Source: Sphaerosporella brunnea (Eukaryota; Ascomycota; Pezizomycetes; Pezizales; Pyronemataceae). From it: a stretch of 64,000 nt of DNA. Below the pieces are notes generated by a model. That model saw only the letters and a list, made by a program, of their open reading frames with translations, had not been told where the DNA came from and searched no databases. Made by a program: the position numbers and the translations under genes. Below are positions 34,019 to 44,036 of this stretch, one piece after another. Position 1 is the stretch's first letter. Every line of letters begins with the position of its first letter. Location of the stretch: assembly GCA_008704415.1 (NCBI GenBank), contig VXIS01000177.1, forward strand, positions 1 to 64,000, in the 5' to 3' direction.

Positions 34019-34660
34019 TTACTCCTTGATCTCCCTCTTTTGAAACGCCCCTACGTATACAGCTCAATTAGTATCAAATCAAACCAGCTACTCCTCATCA
34101 ATGGCACTTACCAGGCACAGGCTGAACCCACTCCCTCCGACTCTTGCAGAAAAACTCTCCCTTCGGCTTCAACTCCTCCTGTCCCTTCTCGTCCAGCGTC
34201 CCATACGTAACATACCTCCATTCACCCTTCGCGTGCTCTCCATACTCCAGTATACCGCTTCCACACGTCCCGCAAAACTCTCGGAAGAGATTAGTACCAC
34301 TTCCGTTGTCGCTCTCGTGCTTGGTGGTCGTGCCGGAGGTGATTTGGAGGGAGGAAAGAGGAATCTTGGTGGTTATGCCGTAGGCGCTGCCGAACCATTT
34401 CTACTTCCGTCAGCGAGAGAGGTTCCGGGGAGGGGGTTTTGGAGGACAACTCGGCAGTTTCGGCAATGGCAGATAGAGGTACGCGCCTCGTCCGGCGAGG
34501 AGAGCGTGATTTTGTAGGTGATCTCGTTGCAGTAGCAGGAGCCAACGTAGGTGGGCATTTTTGTGGCACAAGTGGCGGCGAATGCGCGATGTGTGGATAG
34601 GACGGAATTGAGAATCTTTGGCCGTGCGAAACGGGTTGTGATGGTGGAGATGGGGAACAT
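34019..34660 (-). CDS. GFA/CENP-V-type zinc protein, three exons
   Basis: 176 residues: exon 1 34660-34451, intron 34450-34401 (50 nt, GTTGTC donor, CTGAC branch), exon 2 34400-34112, intron 34111-34051 (61 nt, GTAAGT, TACTAAT), exon 3 34050-34019. It has the signature cysteines of the glutathione-dependent formaldehyde-activating (GFA)/CENP-V fold: GSCYC (Cys42, Cys44), CHCRNC (Cys64, Cys66, Cys69) followed by KWFGS, and FCGTC (Cys113, Cys116). Gfa itself binds two zinc ions; many fungal paralogues have no known substrate. The first 34 residues are Arg/Thr-rich without acidic residues and could be a mitochondrial presequence; Met35 is an alternative start. The last exon (AFQKREIKE) matches my recollection of the usual family ending. 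Confidence 0.85.
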
Positions 34661-34710
34661 GGCGATGCTGACGTTGTTTGACGGAACCGAGGTGATGTCA
34701 TCCGGACACG
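34661..34710. promoter_or_regulatory. 50-bp spacer between divergent start codons
   Basis: The ATG of the GFA-type gene (34660, minus) and the proposed ATG of the RING-like gene (34711, plus) are only 50 bp apart, so the two transcripts must overlap at their 5' ends or share a bidirectional promoter. Confidence 0.4.
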
Positions 34711-35207
34711 ATGAGCGAGTGAGTTATTGTGATCTGGCGGTCATTGAATGAGGCGAATTGAATACGTTTGCAGCTGCAACCTCTGCGGAGCGCGACAGTT
34801 ACTCCAAACACCCTTGGCTAACACAAAAAACTTCTTCTGAGACTCAGTATGTCTTTCCTTTGCTAAGTTTCATTTCTCGCGCTGACTTTGTTGAACGCAG
34901 CGGACAATATCAAAACATGAGATGGAACGAGCTCAGGCAGAAGGTGAGGGCAATTGCGGATTTCGGGAGACGGTATAACCGCCCCCATGAACCAGAAATC
35001 GAGGTCCATGGCAACATGTTGTGTATCCTCTGCTGGGAAGAGGTTGCAGAAGGCACCGGAGCAACAATTCTTCCTTGCCATCATAATCGATTTCATTGGA
35101 ATTGCCTCCAGAAGACGAAGGAACCCGGATTCCTGGGAGTCGTTTGCCCGGAATGCGAAGCGGCGAGAAACAGAGAGCGAAGGGCGGCCTCGAGAAGAGA
35201 TAGCTGA
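34711..35207 (+). CDS. Small RING-H2-like protein
   Basis: Best model of 120 residues: exon 1 34711-34718 (8 nt), intron 34719-34798, exon 2 34799-34846, intron 34847-34900 (54 nt, GTATGT, GCTGAC, CAG), exon 3 34901-35207. The second intron is strong; the tiny first exon is uncertain, and the ATG at 34917 would give a shorter protein. The C-terminal half has a RING-like ligand set: CILC (60, 63), CHHNRFHWNC (78, 80, 84, 87) and CPEC (101, 104). H4 and H5 are three residues apart instead of the usual two. RING-H2 proteins are usually E3 ubiquitin ligases. The N-terminal part is helical and unrecognised. Confidence 0.6.
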
Positions 35208-35389
35208 GTGAGGAATTTCTGGAGCCTGATGCTTAACCGGATCTGTGTTACTTTGGGGAGTCTACTTGCTGCCAGGAGGTGAAAAGGCAACATGCTACTT
35301 TCGTCTGTTTCTCATGCTCAGGCTTCAACCTGCCTCCAGCTTCCTCTCGAGTTGTGAAGAACGCTCCAACCAGCCCGGCATCATCATCA

Positions 35390-35520
35390 TGATGCCCCGC
35401 AACCGAACCTCAAAGACTCCATTACACCACCACCTATCTTCCCGCCTTTTCGCGCAACAAAAAGGACAAGCATACCCATACCTCCAAAAAAAGGAAGCAT
35501 TCGCGCCGGCGCGACCATGA
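35390..35520 (+). other. Possible uORF overlapping the next start (ATGA)
   Basis: The ATG pair at about 35390 opens a frame of roughly 43 codons ending at TGA 35518-35520, which overlaps the main ATG at 35517. If it lies in the leader it could repress the downstream gene or allow termination-reinitiation. Confidence 0.3.
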
Positions 35521-36842
35521 TTCCGATACCAACACCGCTCGCAATCCCGGGCTACGAAGTCTTCTTCTTCATCTGTTTCCTATGTTTTCTTGCGCGCCCG
35601 GCCACATGGATCCGTTGGGCCTGCATACCGAAGCCGCCGGCACAACCGACCCACAAGCGGGAGCTCAATCCGCAACTTCGGAAGTACCGCGAATGGATGT
35701 GGGGGTACCTCACACACGCGCTGCTGCTACCCAGGCGCAATCCGAACACTGGAGAAGAGTTTTCTGATCATGGCGATATCGGCGATATCGACGTTTCGAG
35801 TGACACGTTCGATGATGGCGGCGCTAGCGACAGCTCTGGCAGTGATAGTGACCGAGGCCGACGAGAAGTCAGAGGTGGAAATACGGTGCCTCCGGGCTGG
35901 ACGAGGGGGCGGCTAATCCGCCAGCATTTAAGAAACCAACAGGGGGTAGGAAAGACCTTGAGAATGAAGCAAGCGGCCGAAAAGACAAAGGCAGCGGTAG
36001 AGGCCAAAGCTGCGCAGAAGGCAAAGGAGGCCGCTGAGAAGGCTAGGACTGAGCAGAGGGCAAAGGAAGCGGCTCGAAAGGCCGAAGCTGAGAAGCAGGC
36101 ACGGGAGGCTGCCGCAAGGGCTGAAGCCGAGGAGCAGGCATGGGAAGCTGCCGCAAGGGCTGAAGCTGAGGAGCAGGCACTGGAAGTTGCCGCAAGGGCT
36201 GAAGCCGAGGAGCAGGCACGGGAAGTTGCCGCAAGGGCTGAAGCCGAGAAGCAGGAACGCGAGGCCGCCGAAAAGGCCGAAGCCGAGAAGCAGGCAAAGG
36301 AGGCCGCCGAAAAGGCCGAAGCAGAGAAACAGGCGAAGGAGGCCGCCGAAAAGGCTGAAGCAGAGAAAGCAAAAGAGAACGCACAGTGGTGGACGACCTT
36401 GCCTGGAGTCATAACCGACTTTGAAATGCTTAGCCATGCTCCATCGTGGTGGGCTGCCACCCCTCCGTCAGAGATAATCACGCATCAAGAGCACCAAGAT
36501 GCTCTCGATTTCCTTGAGCGTATGAGGAAAGAGTCTCCGGAGCGTTCAATATATGGTGACACCGGCAGAAGAAGGCCAACGGTCGAAGATGGTTCTAACT
36601 CCTATTTACTTAGCATGAACCACGAAGAGACTTATGAAAATGGCAAAAGGAAGAAAATATACAACTTCGATGACGTACCGTGCCAAATGCATGGAGCTAA
36701 GAGTGGAGAACCATTGCCGTCCGCGCAAAAAAACTATGTATGGAACAGCACGCAGATCAGAGAATTGAGAGGCTCGGGGAGGTGGGCAGATGACTATGCA
36801 CTCGCACAAGCGGTCAATGCCGGCTGGGAGCAACTTTTCTAG
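35517..36842 (+). CDS. Membrane-anchored Ala/Glu/Lys coiled-coil protein
   Basis: 441 residues, intronless. A single hydrophobic segment near residues 14-28 (EVFFFICFLCFLA) is probably a membrane anchor, followed by a Trp-rich stretch. An acidic Ser/Asp region comes at about 80-120. A long heptad-compatible coiled coil of roughly 14-residue repeats (AEAEEQAREVAAR type) spans about 155-290, and a C-terminal region rich in Tyr/Trp (KNYVWNSTQIRELRGSGRW) is probably folded. The layout recalls TolA-like spacers, but no homology is claimed. The repeats make antisense frames open for up to 237 codons; these are shadows. Confidence 0.65.
   Translation: MIPIPTPLAIPGYEVFFFICFLCFLARPATWIRWACIPKPPAQPTHKRELNPQLRKYREWMWGYLTHALLLPRRNPNTGEEFSDHGDIGDIDVSSDTFDDGGASDSSGSDSDRGRREVRGGNTVPPGWTRGRLIRQHLRNQQGVGKTLRMKQAAEKTKAAVEAKAAQKAKEAAEKARTEQRAKEAARKAEAEKQAREAAARAEAEEQAWEAAARAEAEEQALEVAARAEAEEQAREVAARAEAEKQEREAAEKAEAEKQAKEAAEKAEAEKQAKEAAEKAEAEKAKENAQWWTTLPGVITDFEMLSHAPSWWAATPPSEIITHQEHQDALDFLERMRKESPERSIYGDTGRRRPTVEDGSNSYLLSMNHEETYENGKRKKIYNFDDVPCQMHGAKSGEPLPSAQKNYVWNSTQIRELRGSGRWADDYALAQAVNAGWEQLF
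36070..36375 (+). repeat. 42-bp repeats encoding the coiled coil
   Basis: About seven imperfect tandem units of 42 bp, each giving a 14-residue AKxAEAEKQAxEAA-type repeat within the gene at 35517. Confidence 0.8.
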
Positions 36843-36983
36843 TCAATCCGGGATTGGATATGTATGTTGCAATGTACAGTTACATGAAAACCTCCAATAA
36901 ATATATGGTATTGGTCTTTGACTAGCTAAAGCACCATGAGCATCTCAAGACAATCCTTCAGGCTGACAATCGATGCGGTCATT

Positions 36984-37517
36984 CTACTGTCTGATCTGAG
37001 GCTTACTTATGGCATCCCTCCCCTCACTGCCATGGCTAAGGCTTCGCTCCCACTGCTGCGGTGTATAGTAGATCTCATTGCTCCTTGCAGTGGGCATCCC
37101 TGAGTACTGCCTGTCCTCCTGAGGCGTCATGAACCTGTCCAAAGATGATTCACGTGAAAGACGGCGGCTCTCATCATCTGAGGAAGAGGAATAAAGGAGG
37201 TCGTCAAGCGAGAGGCCATATGAATTTCTCCCGCCGGCTTGGGCATGGGGCGGGCTGATATATGGGGGTCGAGAAACAGTTGCCAAAAGAGCCAAGCTTG
37301 GTGATCGGCTTGTCTGTTGCCAGCCATCCTTGGTCTCAAGTAACACCGTCTGTACAGCGACATCTCGATGATGCAGCGTTGCGTCTGTAGTTGCCGTCCA
37401 CCTCGAATGCATTTCGGCTTTGCATCGGGAACAGCATGTGCCGTCCATCACGCACTTTGTAGGTGAAGCTTGGTTATCTACAGCCTGCTTCTTGGAAGCA
37501 CTAGTTTTCTTTGCCAT
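36984..37517 (-). CDS. Orphan Ser-rich protein with Cys cluster
   Basis: 177 residues from the ATG at 37517. The open frame continues upstream but without an ATG; a GTAAGT at about 37597 followed by GCTGACAG suggests a leader intron. The start MAKKTSASKKQ is basic. A Cys cluster (KCVMDGTCCSRCKAEM) lies near residues 21-36, followed by a Thr/Val-rich segment and a long Ser/Arg-rich tail with SLDDLLYSSSSDDES and RSNEIYYTPQQWERSL. Convergent with the preceding gene, 140 bp apart. Family unknown. Confidence 0.55.
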   Translation of the reverse strand: MAKKTSASKKQAVDNQASPTKCVMDGTCCSRCKAEMHSRWTATTDATLHHRDVAVQTVLLETKDGWQQTSRSPSLALLATVSRPPYISPPHAQAGGRNSYGLSLDDLLYSSSSDDESRRLSRESSLDRFMTPQEDRQYSGMPTARSNEIYYTPQQWERSLSHGSEGRDAISKPQIRQ

Positions 37518-38957
37518 TGGGTGCAGTGGTGGAGGGGAGGTGCTTAGGGAGGCTTCTGTCAGCAAGCCAGCGGCTTGAGGGGTTGAGATACTTACAGGAT
37601 TCTTGCTCAACGGTGCGGGAAACGTGGTCAGGATAGAGTTTGCTGGGAATGAAGTTGCCAAGTCGGAAACGCGCAGCGTCTTGTGTCGGTGTGGTGAGCG
37701 GGGGCCAGTTGACAGTAATCTCAGCCGTATTTTGTAAGTATTCAAATGACCGAAAGAATCGAAGGGCTACGGCGAGAACTACAGGAAAGGTGGCTTTGCA
37801 CTTGCAGACTTCGAGGAGCCTGATTCAAGTTGAGCAGTATTCTCATCCTGAACGGAGCTGTGCCAGTCTCTGGCAAGACAATGAAACGATCATGAGCGAG
37901 TAGTAAAGTGGGCAAACCATGGGTGGTATATCTACGGCAACCCTCCAAAAATCGACAGCGAGTGCGAATTGGTGATTGACATGCCCGATACTTTGAGAAT
38001 CCATTGTTCACAGATGAGACCCTTTCAGACTGCGTCACCAGCCCCTCAAAAGGGCGCCAGTCCTAACTTTAAGTAATTCATGCATATGCCACCACACCGA
38101 ATCCGCCCGCTGTCCGGACACTCACGGGTCCTTTGTGAACGCGTTTTTGGGAGATGCCTTGAGGCTGTCAGCTTTGCCAACGATGCTACGGGCCTATTCC
38201 CCGAGGGTTGCCATAATGAGGAAGGACACGCAGTTCACGATTCTGCTTGATGCCTTCGTGGAAAGACTAAGCAGCATGCTGACGACGGTGCAATAGATAC
38301 CATTCATGGAAGGCCCGCTCCCACTGGTAGAAGTGCCTGGTGGAAGCCGCAGAGTTTGGTACCATCTATCTACGCAACCCGTTGAGCGACGGTCGCCAAC
38401 ACTCATGGCCTAGAAATAAGGCTTGAGGTCTCCTCAGTGTATCGATCCTTGAGGCAAGCTGAGCACTCTACCGACGGTGCTGGGGCCCCCGGCCTTTGAG
38501 CTCATTGTCCCTGAGCAACGGTGGAGAACTAATACCAAGGAGATCAGAACTCCGAAGAGTGAAATACGCACAGCAGGATTGCGTTCTGCACACGGGGGCT
38601 GGAGAATGCATTGGTTGTGAATAGCTCAGCGCAATTTCAACCATTGTAGGACAACACTGAAGACAGTTCCCAACATCCAACATCGTTCACAATGAAACTG
38701 CAGATCCACAGAATTCCCGCCAGAGGCGTCGTGCGGTCTCACCGACTACGACTCAGCGCCGACCGCCCACAAAGGACCCAAGGGGCCCTCTAGTTAGACC
38801 TGTGACGTGTTTTTGAGAAAGCCCTGACGCCCGTGATTAGCTACACCACAGGTTTCCTGGCAGCAACTTCTTGTTCTTCTTCTTCTAACCTCGCCTCTTC
38901 GTTACCTTCACGAGTCACAACACCTTGCCCTCAACAACACCAACGCAGAGACCCGTC
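37518..38957. other. Intergenic and 5' regions
   Basis: No gene supported. Short frames only. A C/T-rich leader (about 38860-38950) precedes the gene at 38958. Confidence 0.35.
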
Positions 38958-39624
38958 ATGTCCGATAACAACACCAAGTTTGTCGATACTGGCCAGACAC
39001 CGGTCCCTAGCAACGGTGCTACTCAAAACCCCGCCGGTTCCGCCCTGGAAGATTCTGCGATCGGTTCTTCGACCATGGAAGCCGACCATAACGAGGTCCA
39101 GAGCACTCCCGCTCCGGATTCGTCTAACCAGCATATGACTCCGACCGAGACCACGGCCCAACACACCGACGCTATTGGCTCGACATCCCAAGGAGGTGCT
39201 CCTGACAACCAGTCTTCAGCTATCGGAGTTGCCGAGCAGGTTGGCGATCAGAACCTTATGCCTGATGGCATGCCCGATAGGGTCGCGATGCAAGGTGTCA
39301 TGTCACCTAGCATCGTGTACACTAACCCTTGGTTGTCAGTTGTGGTCGTCCGAAACGATTCAGCCACAAACCAAAACCTCCCACCCGTTTCCACGTCGAC
39401 TGGTCTGTCTGCTCCCAACACGACCAGGGTCCGTCGTCGCAGTAATGCAATCATCGGCCCGGCTTGGATGTAAGAGTAGCGACCTGCCTGCTTCAATACG
39501 AGTCCCTGCGCTGACGGACTTTAGGTGTTGCGAGTGTGGTCGACTCGCCGGCTATGGGTTGATGTCGGTTGTGTGTGGTCGCTGTAGCCATCACATGGCG
39601 ACGTGTCGGCGATGCGCTCGTTGA
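38958..39624 (+). CDS. Disordered protein with zinc module in its own exon
   Basis: 203 residues: exon 1 38958-39469, intron 39470-39524 (55 nt, GTAAGA, GCTGAC, TAG, phase 2), exon 2 39525-39624. Exon 1 encodes a polar, Thr/Ser/Pro/Asn-rich, probably disordered region ending RRRSNAIIGPAW. Exon 2 supplies a module of the type in the 25-28 kb array: WMCCEC, twelve residues, CGRCSHHMATCRRC. The last two ligand pairs are spaced slightly differently (C-x2-C and H-x4-C). The intron splits the codon between W and the first C. Without splicing the protein would stop after GPAWM and lose the module. Confidence 0.7.
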
Positions 39625-40679
39625 TCGAACAGGCTACTTGGATGAGGCTTGAGCTATGGTGGAAACTCGGCAGTGCTGTTTTTTAGTGTTCTGTGGCAAT
39701 GTGGTGGGATAAGTTCGTGGATAGCCGCCTGAAAGACACAATAAAGGTGTATCTGTATGCCGAAATCAAGAGTTCAAAAATTGACTCAACGACCGTGGCT
39801 TTCATTCACTAAAACACCGAGTGCAAAGTGACAATGGCGAGCAACTTTCACCGCACCAGGGCTCGAGCTGGTGTTGCCGAAAGCGTTCCGAAGGGTTGCT
39901 CTGGCAGGGCGTTATGATGATGCAGAGGATGGTGAGAGGGTTACCGCCCGCGACAAACCATGGGTCATGATCGAGCACTCGAACCTGCGGGGAACAGCGA
40001 CTGTGGAGCAGAAGCGCTTAGTTTCGACAAGGCTCGAGTACAGACGCCAGCAGACGAGACTGTTCTGCCGCTAGACGTAGGGCAGGTCTCGAGTGAGATT
40101 GTTGAAAGGTCAATCGGTTTTTGCCTGCTTCGGGCTGTTGCCAAGAAGCTTCAACTTCAGCGGAGTTTCCTGTGACGAAATCAGAATGGCCACTGGAATC
40201 CGCACTGTAGCAATTGGGAGCCTCTGCAGATGGATCTGCACAATACTCGCGTGTTTTTTTAACCACACTTGGGTGTGGTCAAAGACACTCACCTACTGTC
40301 ACTCTGTCCAAATGTCCACTTCAGTTACCTTGCCGAGCTTGACACCTCCATCCCACATTGACCCGCCCCCATCTCATCTATCTCCCTTTCATTTTCCCCT
40401 CACCACGATCTCACCTCTTCTACATCCATCAGCGCTATACGGTAAGTTCCCCAACAACACTTTTAACCACCGTTTGAATCTGTCGCCTTTGCTTGGAATC
40501 TTAGCTCTACTATTTTCTTACCACTCACACACGCGTCAGATCAATAACTCAACTCTTCAAAAGCTTTTACGGTAGGAGCCGCGTGCCTTCGTGTTCTCCG
40601 CTATCCATTGTTCTTCGGCTAATCCGCGAAAGGCCCGCTTTAGTGAATGTCGAGAAAGTGAATCAAGGGAACACCAGGT
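39625..40679. other. Intergenic and possible 5' exon
   Basis: A pyrimidine-rich stretch at about 40290-40440 contains an ATG at 40312 whose frame ends at a GTAAGT donor near 40442. It could be the leader or a first coding exon of the gene annotated at 40680. Otherwise nothing is seen. Confidence 0.35.
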
Positions 40680-41895
40680 ATGCACCAGAGCTACAGCTTA
40701 GTGCACAAACCGCTACACATGCGATGTGCTGAGTCTGACTATGGGGCTGTCTTGACAGAGATGATAACCCCTCGAATTTGCTCGGATGCTTCCAATATAA
40801 AGCCGGGTACATTGCACTGGAGCTCCAAAGCTCAGGCGAAAGGCACCGAAGAGGAAATAACAAGGCTCGGTGGAAAGATCGGCACACACGCCAGGAACAG
40901 AGAGAGGCGACCAATTTACATTTTGGATCGTCTTCGTGATGGTCGCTATCTTGTGTTGTAAGTACTCAGTTCTTCTCCAACCCGTTCTGGGACTAACCAG
41001 CAATAGAACCTGCACCACCCGCCACCAGCAAGGATATTCTGGACTTCCTGAGGATGTGCTCTCTTCTTTCTTGCCGATACAACCAGATGTTCCGACCGTC
41101 TCCAGGCCAATCGTTCATCTCCAAGATGCGGACAGCAGGTTCGGCGGAAAGACCCTGATGTTTCTCGAGTTACCGATAGCGGCGCACGCGACCTTTTTCG
41201 TCGGCTACATTGCGACCGCGATGCCAGAATCTCAGCGGATAATCGAAACTGAGTTCTACCAATGGCAAATCGGAAGAATCTTCAACCAGGAAATCGGAAT
41301 GCAGTTGAGTGCGGCGGTGTCGTGTGCACACGGAATAGCGACGAATGTCAAGTCGGTCGATTTCTCCAATGCCATGGAAGAGGCACTCAAAATCTTCAAG
41401 GCAAACTCACGGGAGAAGCTCCCGTTCCAGCATCTGCACCTCTTCGAGCTACTGGAGCATTACTTCCCAGGTGTTGCCCAGCACGATCCGATCACGAAAG
41501 ATCCCACCAAAACCCCGGCCCCGAAGAGCACACGAGGAGAAAGGCGCGATCCGTCTACATGTAAGGTCGAAGGCTCCGGACAGAGCCAATCACACAGAGA
41601 TCCCGTTTCCGGTCGCCCGAAACCCGAACGAACTCGTTATCGAGGCCGAAGACCGCATTACGATACAGACAATGACCGGCTATGTTCTCGATCAAAGTCC
41701 CCAAGGGAGAACAGTGGGGCCCGAGCCCCGAACAGGCCGCGAGGAGAACGACATGATTCTTTTACATCTACGATCGAAGGTTCCGGACAGAGCCAATCAT
41801 ACAGATATCCCGTCGCCGGTCGCCCGAAACCGGAGAGAATCCGCAGAATACCGCGTTATGATACAGACAATTATCGACCCTCTTTTCGATCATAG
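40680..41895 (+). CDS. Orphan protein with tandem-duplicated basic tail
   Basis: 388 residues: exon 1 40680-40957, intron 40958-41006 (49 nt, GTAAGT, GACTAAC, TAG, phase 2), exon 2 41007-41895. The ATG at 40680 overlaps a GTATGC donor, so an upstream intron ending CTTGACAG could make the ATG at 40761 the true start. The middle (RFGGKTLMFLELPIAAHATF, then NAMEEALKIFKANSREKL) looks folded and helical. The tail is Arg/Ser/Pro-rich with two 207-bp repeats (VEGSGQSQSHRDPVSGRPKP and its variant). A second frame through the same tail is also open. Family unknown. Confidence 0.55.
41567..41890 (+). repeat. Tandem 207-bp duplication
   Basis: TCGAAGGCTCCGGACAGAGC at 41567 recurs with one change at 41774, and similarity continues for about 110 bp in the second unit. 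The unit length is a multiple of three, so both overlapping frames are preserved. Confidence 0.75.
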
Positions 41896-41919
41896 AGGAC
41901 CGGCTTTCAACCTTGCAAA

Positions 41920-42945
41920 CATAGAAACCGATCCTATACATTTTTTTACCGCTACATTTCGAAATAAAACCAATTTGAAAGCAAAAATAACCCCTTTCAA
42001 GTAAAATAGGCGAGGTACTGAGTGAAGCCAGTGACGATGAGATTATTTTTTCGTTTGGTGAACCTCATGTCATCCAAACCCGGACCTCCCTCAAACTTTC
42101 GAGCAACCTCCTCTGATTTTAAGCTTTATCTTTAATAACAGTAAATGCCAGTTCCTTTTCATTGTCCTCGCATTTCTTTTCAAGTTCCATAAGTTTGACG
42201 GGCGCAGCTGCCAGTGATACCAGCTCTGTGTGGCCGCTCAATAACACGCATGTTGGCATTGATGTACAGTATTAGTGGGGAAAGTGGCAGGTTTCCCATC
42301 ACTTTCCACCAGCTTACGAAAAAATCACCATTTGGTTCTTAAACTTGACCGTTGGCCGGGAAAGTAGAAAAACACATGAATTTCAATCTCCGAAGAATTT
42401 GAAAAACAAAAAAGAGATAAAAATTGGAGGTGCTATGACTGGGAGGCGGTTTTGAGAGCTTTTCGGAAGGCGAATTTTTTGTATGCGCCATGGGACCCCA
42501 TACAAAAAGTGACTTTTGCGCACTCTGCCAGCTCCTCGCGCATCACAGACACCTTTTCCCTTAATCTACCGCCAGAAACAGTATTTAGCTTTCCGCATGG
42601 CGGAGCAGATTTATAAAATGTGTGGTGGTGGTTATATGGAAGTCCCAACGCGAGCACTTTGGTGCGGTGAAAGCGCAAGTTTCCCATTCCTTTTCAGTAC
42701 GAAAGCCTGTCCACTTTCTCGGCGCAGAGGGGGTTTCTCTTCTCGCCACGGACCAACTCCAAGTAGAAAATTCCCGTTCAGAGGGAGATTGTATGTGCAA
42801 ATGGCTCAAGCTCCTCCCAAAAGGACATGGATAGTTACTTGGCAAAAAGGTGTGCACGATCTGCTGGTACCGAAGAGAATAGGCTCCGTTGATGTCGCTC
42901 TATCTTTGGTGAGTCCAAGCTTTTTATACATGCTTGTTCTTCAGG
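41920..42945 (-). pseudogene. BTB-like relic, also a dispersed duplicated block
   Basis: Read on the minus strand, TATAAAAAG at about 42933-42925 is followed by broken frames. One frame (about 42541-42433) begins MREELAECAKVTFCMGSHGA and continues YKKFAFRKALKTASQS before a stop. This resembles a BTB opening (a K-V-T-F-x-x-G strand, then the K-F helix). Frames then shift through a C-terminal part. The segments 41920-42270 and 42876-42945 match 57897-58322, while the BTB-like middle is absent from that copy. Multiple stops indicate a dead gene. The BTB similarity is by eye. Confidence 0.4.
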
Positions 42946-44036
42946 CGTGGTCCAACTAAGTTTTGACCACCTTGTGTACATCAGTTGAGGGTGCTACGGC
43001 CACTCGAACACAATCACCCGTGCGGGTCCAAACAACCTAACCTCCACCTATTGTGAACGCGGGTGCAAAATATCCAATAAAGCCGCATACTGACGGTTCG
43101 CGGGTCCAAAACGCCGCTGTACTCACGATGCATGACAGCCAGCCAGCCAGCTCGCCTGCTAATCGTATTTCAGCAAGCAGCAGCCCGGCTGTTCGATTTG
43201 TAAAGCCCGTCTGGCTTGTTGGGCTAGCCGTTAGGAACATAGGTTGGATCCGGCATTGGCATGAAACACCGATTCTGCAACAGATTTAGTTGTTACATAC
43301 ATACCTACATACATTCAGTTCTTTTCCGATTGTTGGGAGGTAAGGGGGAAGTGATCAGATTCGAGTGCAAATTAAAAAGAGTAACAAGTACCCACTCCGA
43401 CCTTCTGAGAATAATCGCAGCACGCAAACAGTCGGCTACTCATTTGTTATGTAAAATCATTTTTTTGAGATCTTACCTCCCGTTCTGTCACTGCACACAT
43501 CCAACCTCTGAGTTCACACTGGACGAACTTATGGATACTCGTAAGGCTAAGTTGCGATGGAGAAGACTCAGGCCTTCTTGGGCAAGCCCACGTCTGTCCC
43601 TGGAGCTGATTTTCCACTGTTCGCTCCCATTCTCAGTGATCTCAACAACCAGCCCGAAAAGGCGGCGGACGTGTCTGGCTTGCTACAGTCGCGGGTGTAA
43701 AATCTTTAGAATCTGTGACGCTGAGGGTTTGAAATCAAAGCGGCTATCTGGATTCTCGCATTTCCACACAATTCTGAACCCGGGTACAAAAGCGCCCACA
43801 AAGCACCACAGTAAAGGATCATACCGGGGGTCCAAATATCCTTTTGCACCCGAAAAAGGTGGCCCAATGGGTTTTGCACCCGGATCAATGGTATATAAAC
43901 CACTGCTTGGTGGCTTCTTTCCTCTCTTCTCATCACTGCGTGATATATCTCCTATCAGTCGGCGAGAGATCCTCAACCATCTTTCGTGGACACATCTCAT
44001 CTCTGTTTCCAGCCCTTTTCCTTTAACTTTGGCACC
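42946..44036. promoter_or_regulatory. Spacer with seven GGGTNCAAA motifs and TATA box
   Basis: GGGTCCAAA or GGGTGCAAA occur at 43024, 43061 and 43102, upstream of the minus-strand BTB relic. GGGTACAAA at 43782, GGGTCCAAA at 43828 and inverted TTTGCACCC at 43843 and 43873 lie directly upstream of a TATATAA at 43892-43898 serving the gene at 44037. No gene is seen in the spacer. Confidence 0.5.

Noticed and set aside
35768..36481. 237-, 169- and 113-codon minus-strand frames
   Set aside because: They are produced by the 42-bp coding repeats of the coiled-coil gene and translate to low-complexity Ala/Ser, Leu/Cys or Pro/Arg runs.
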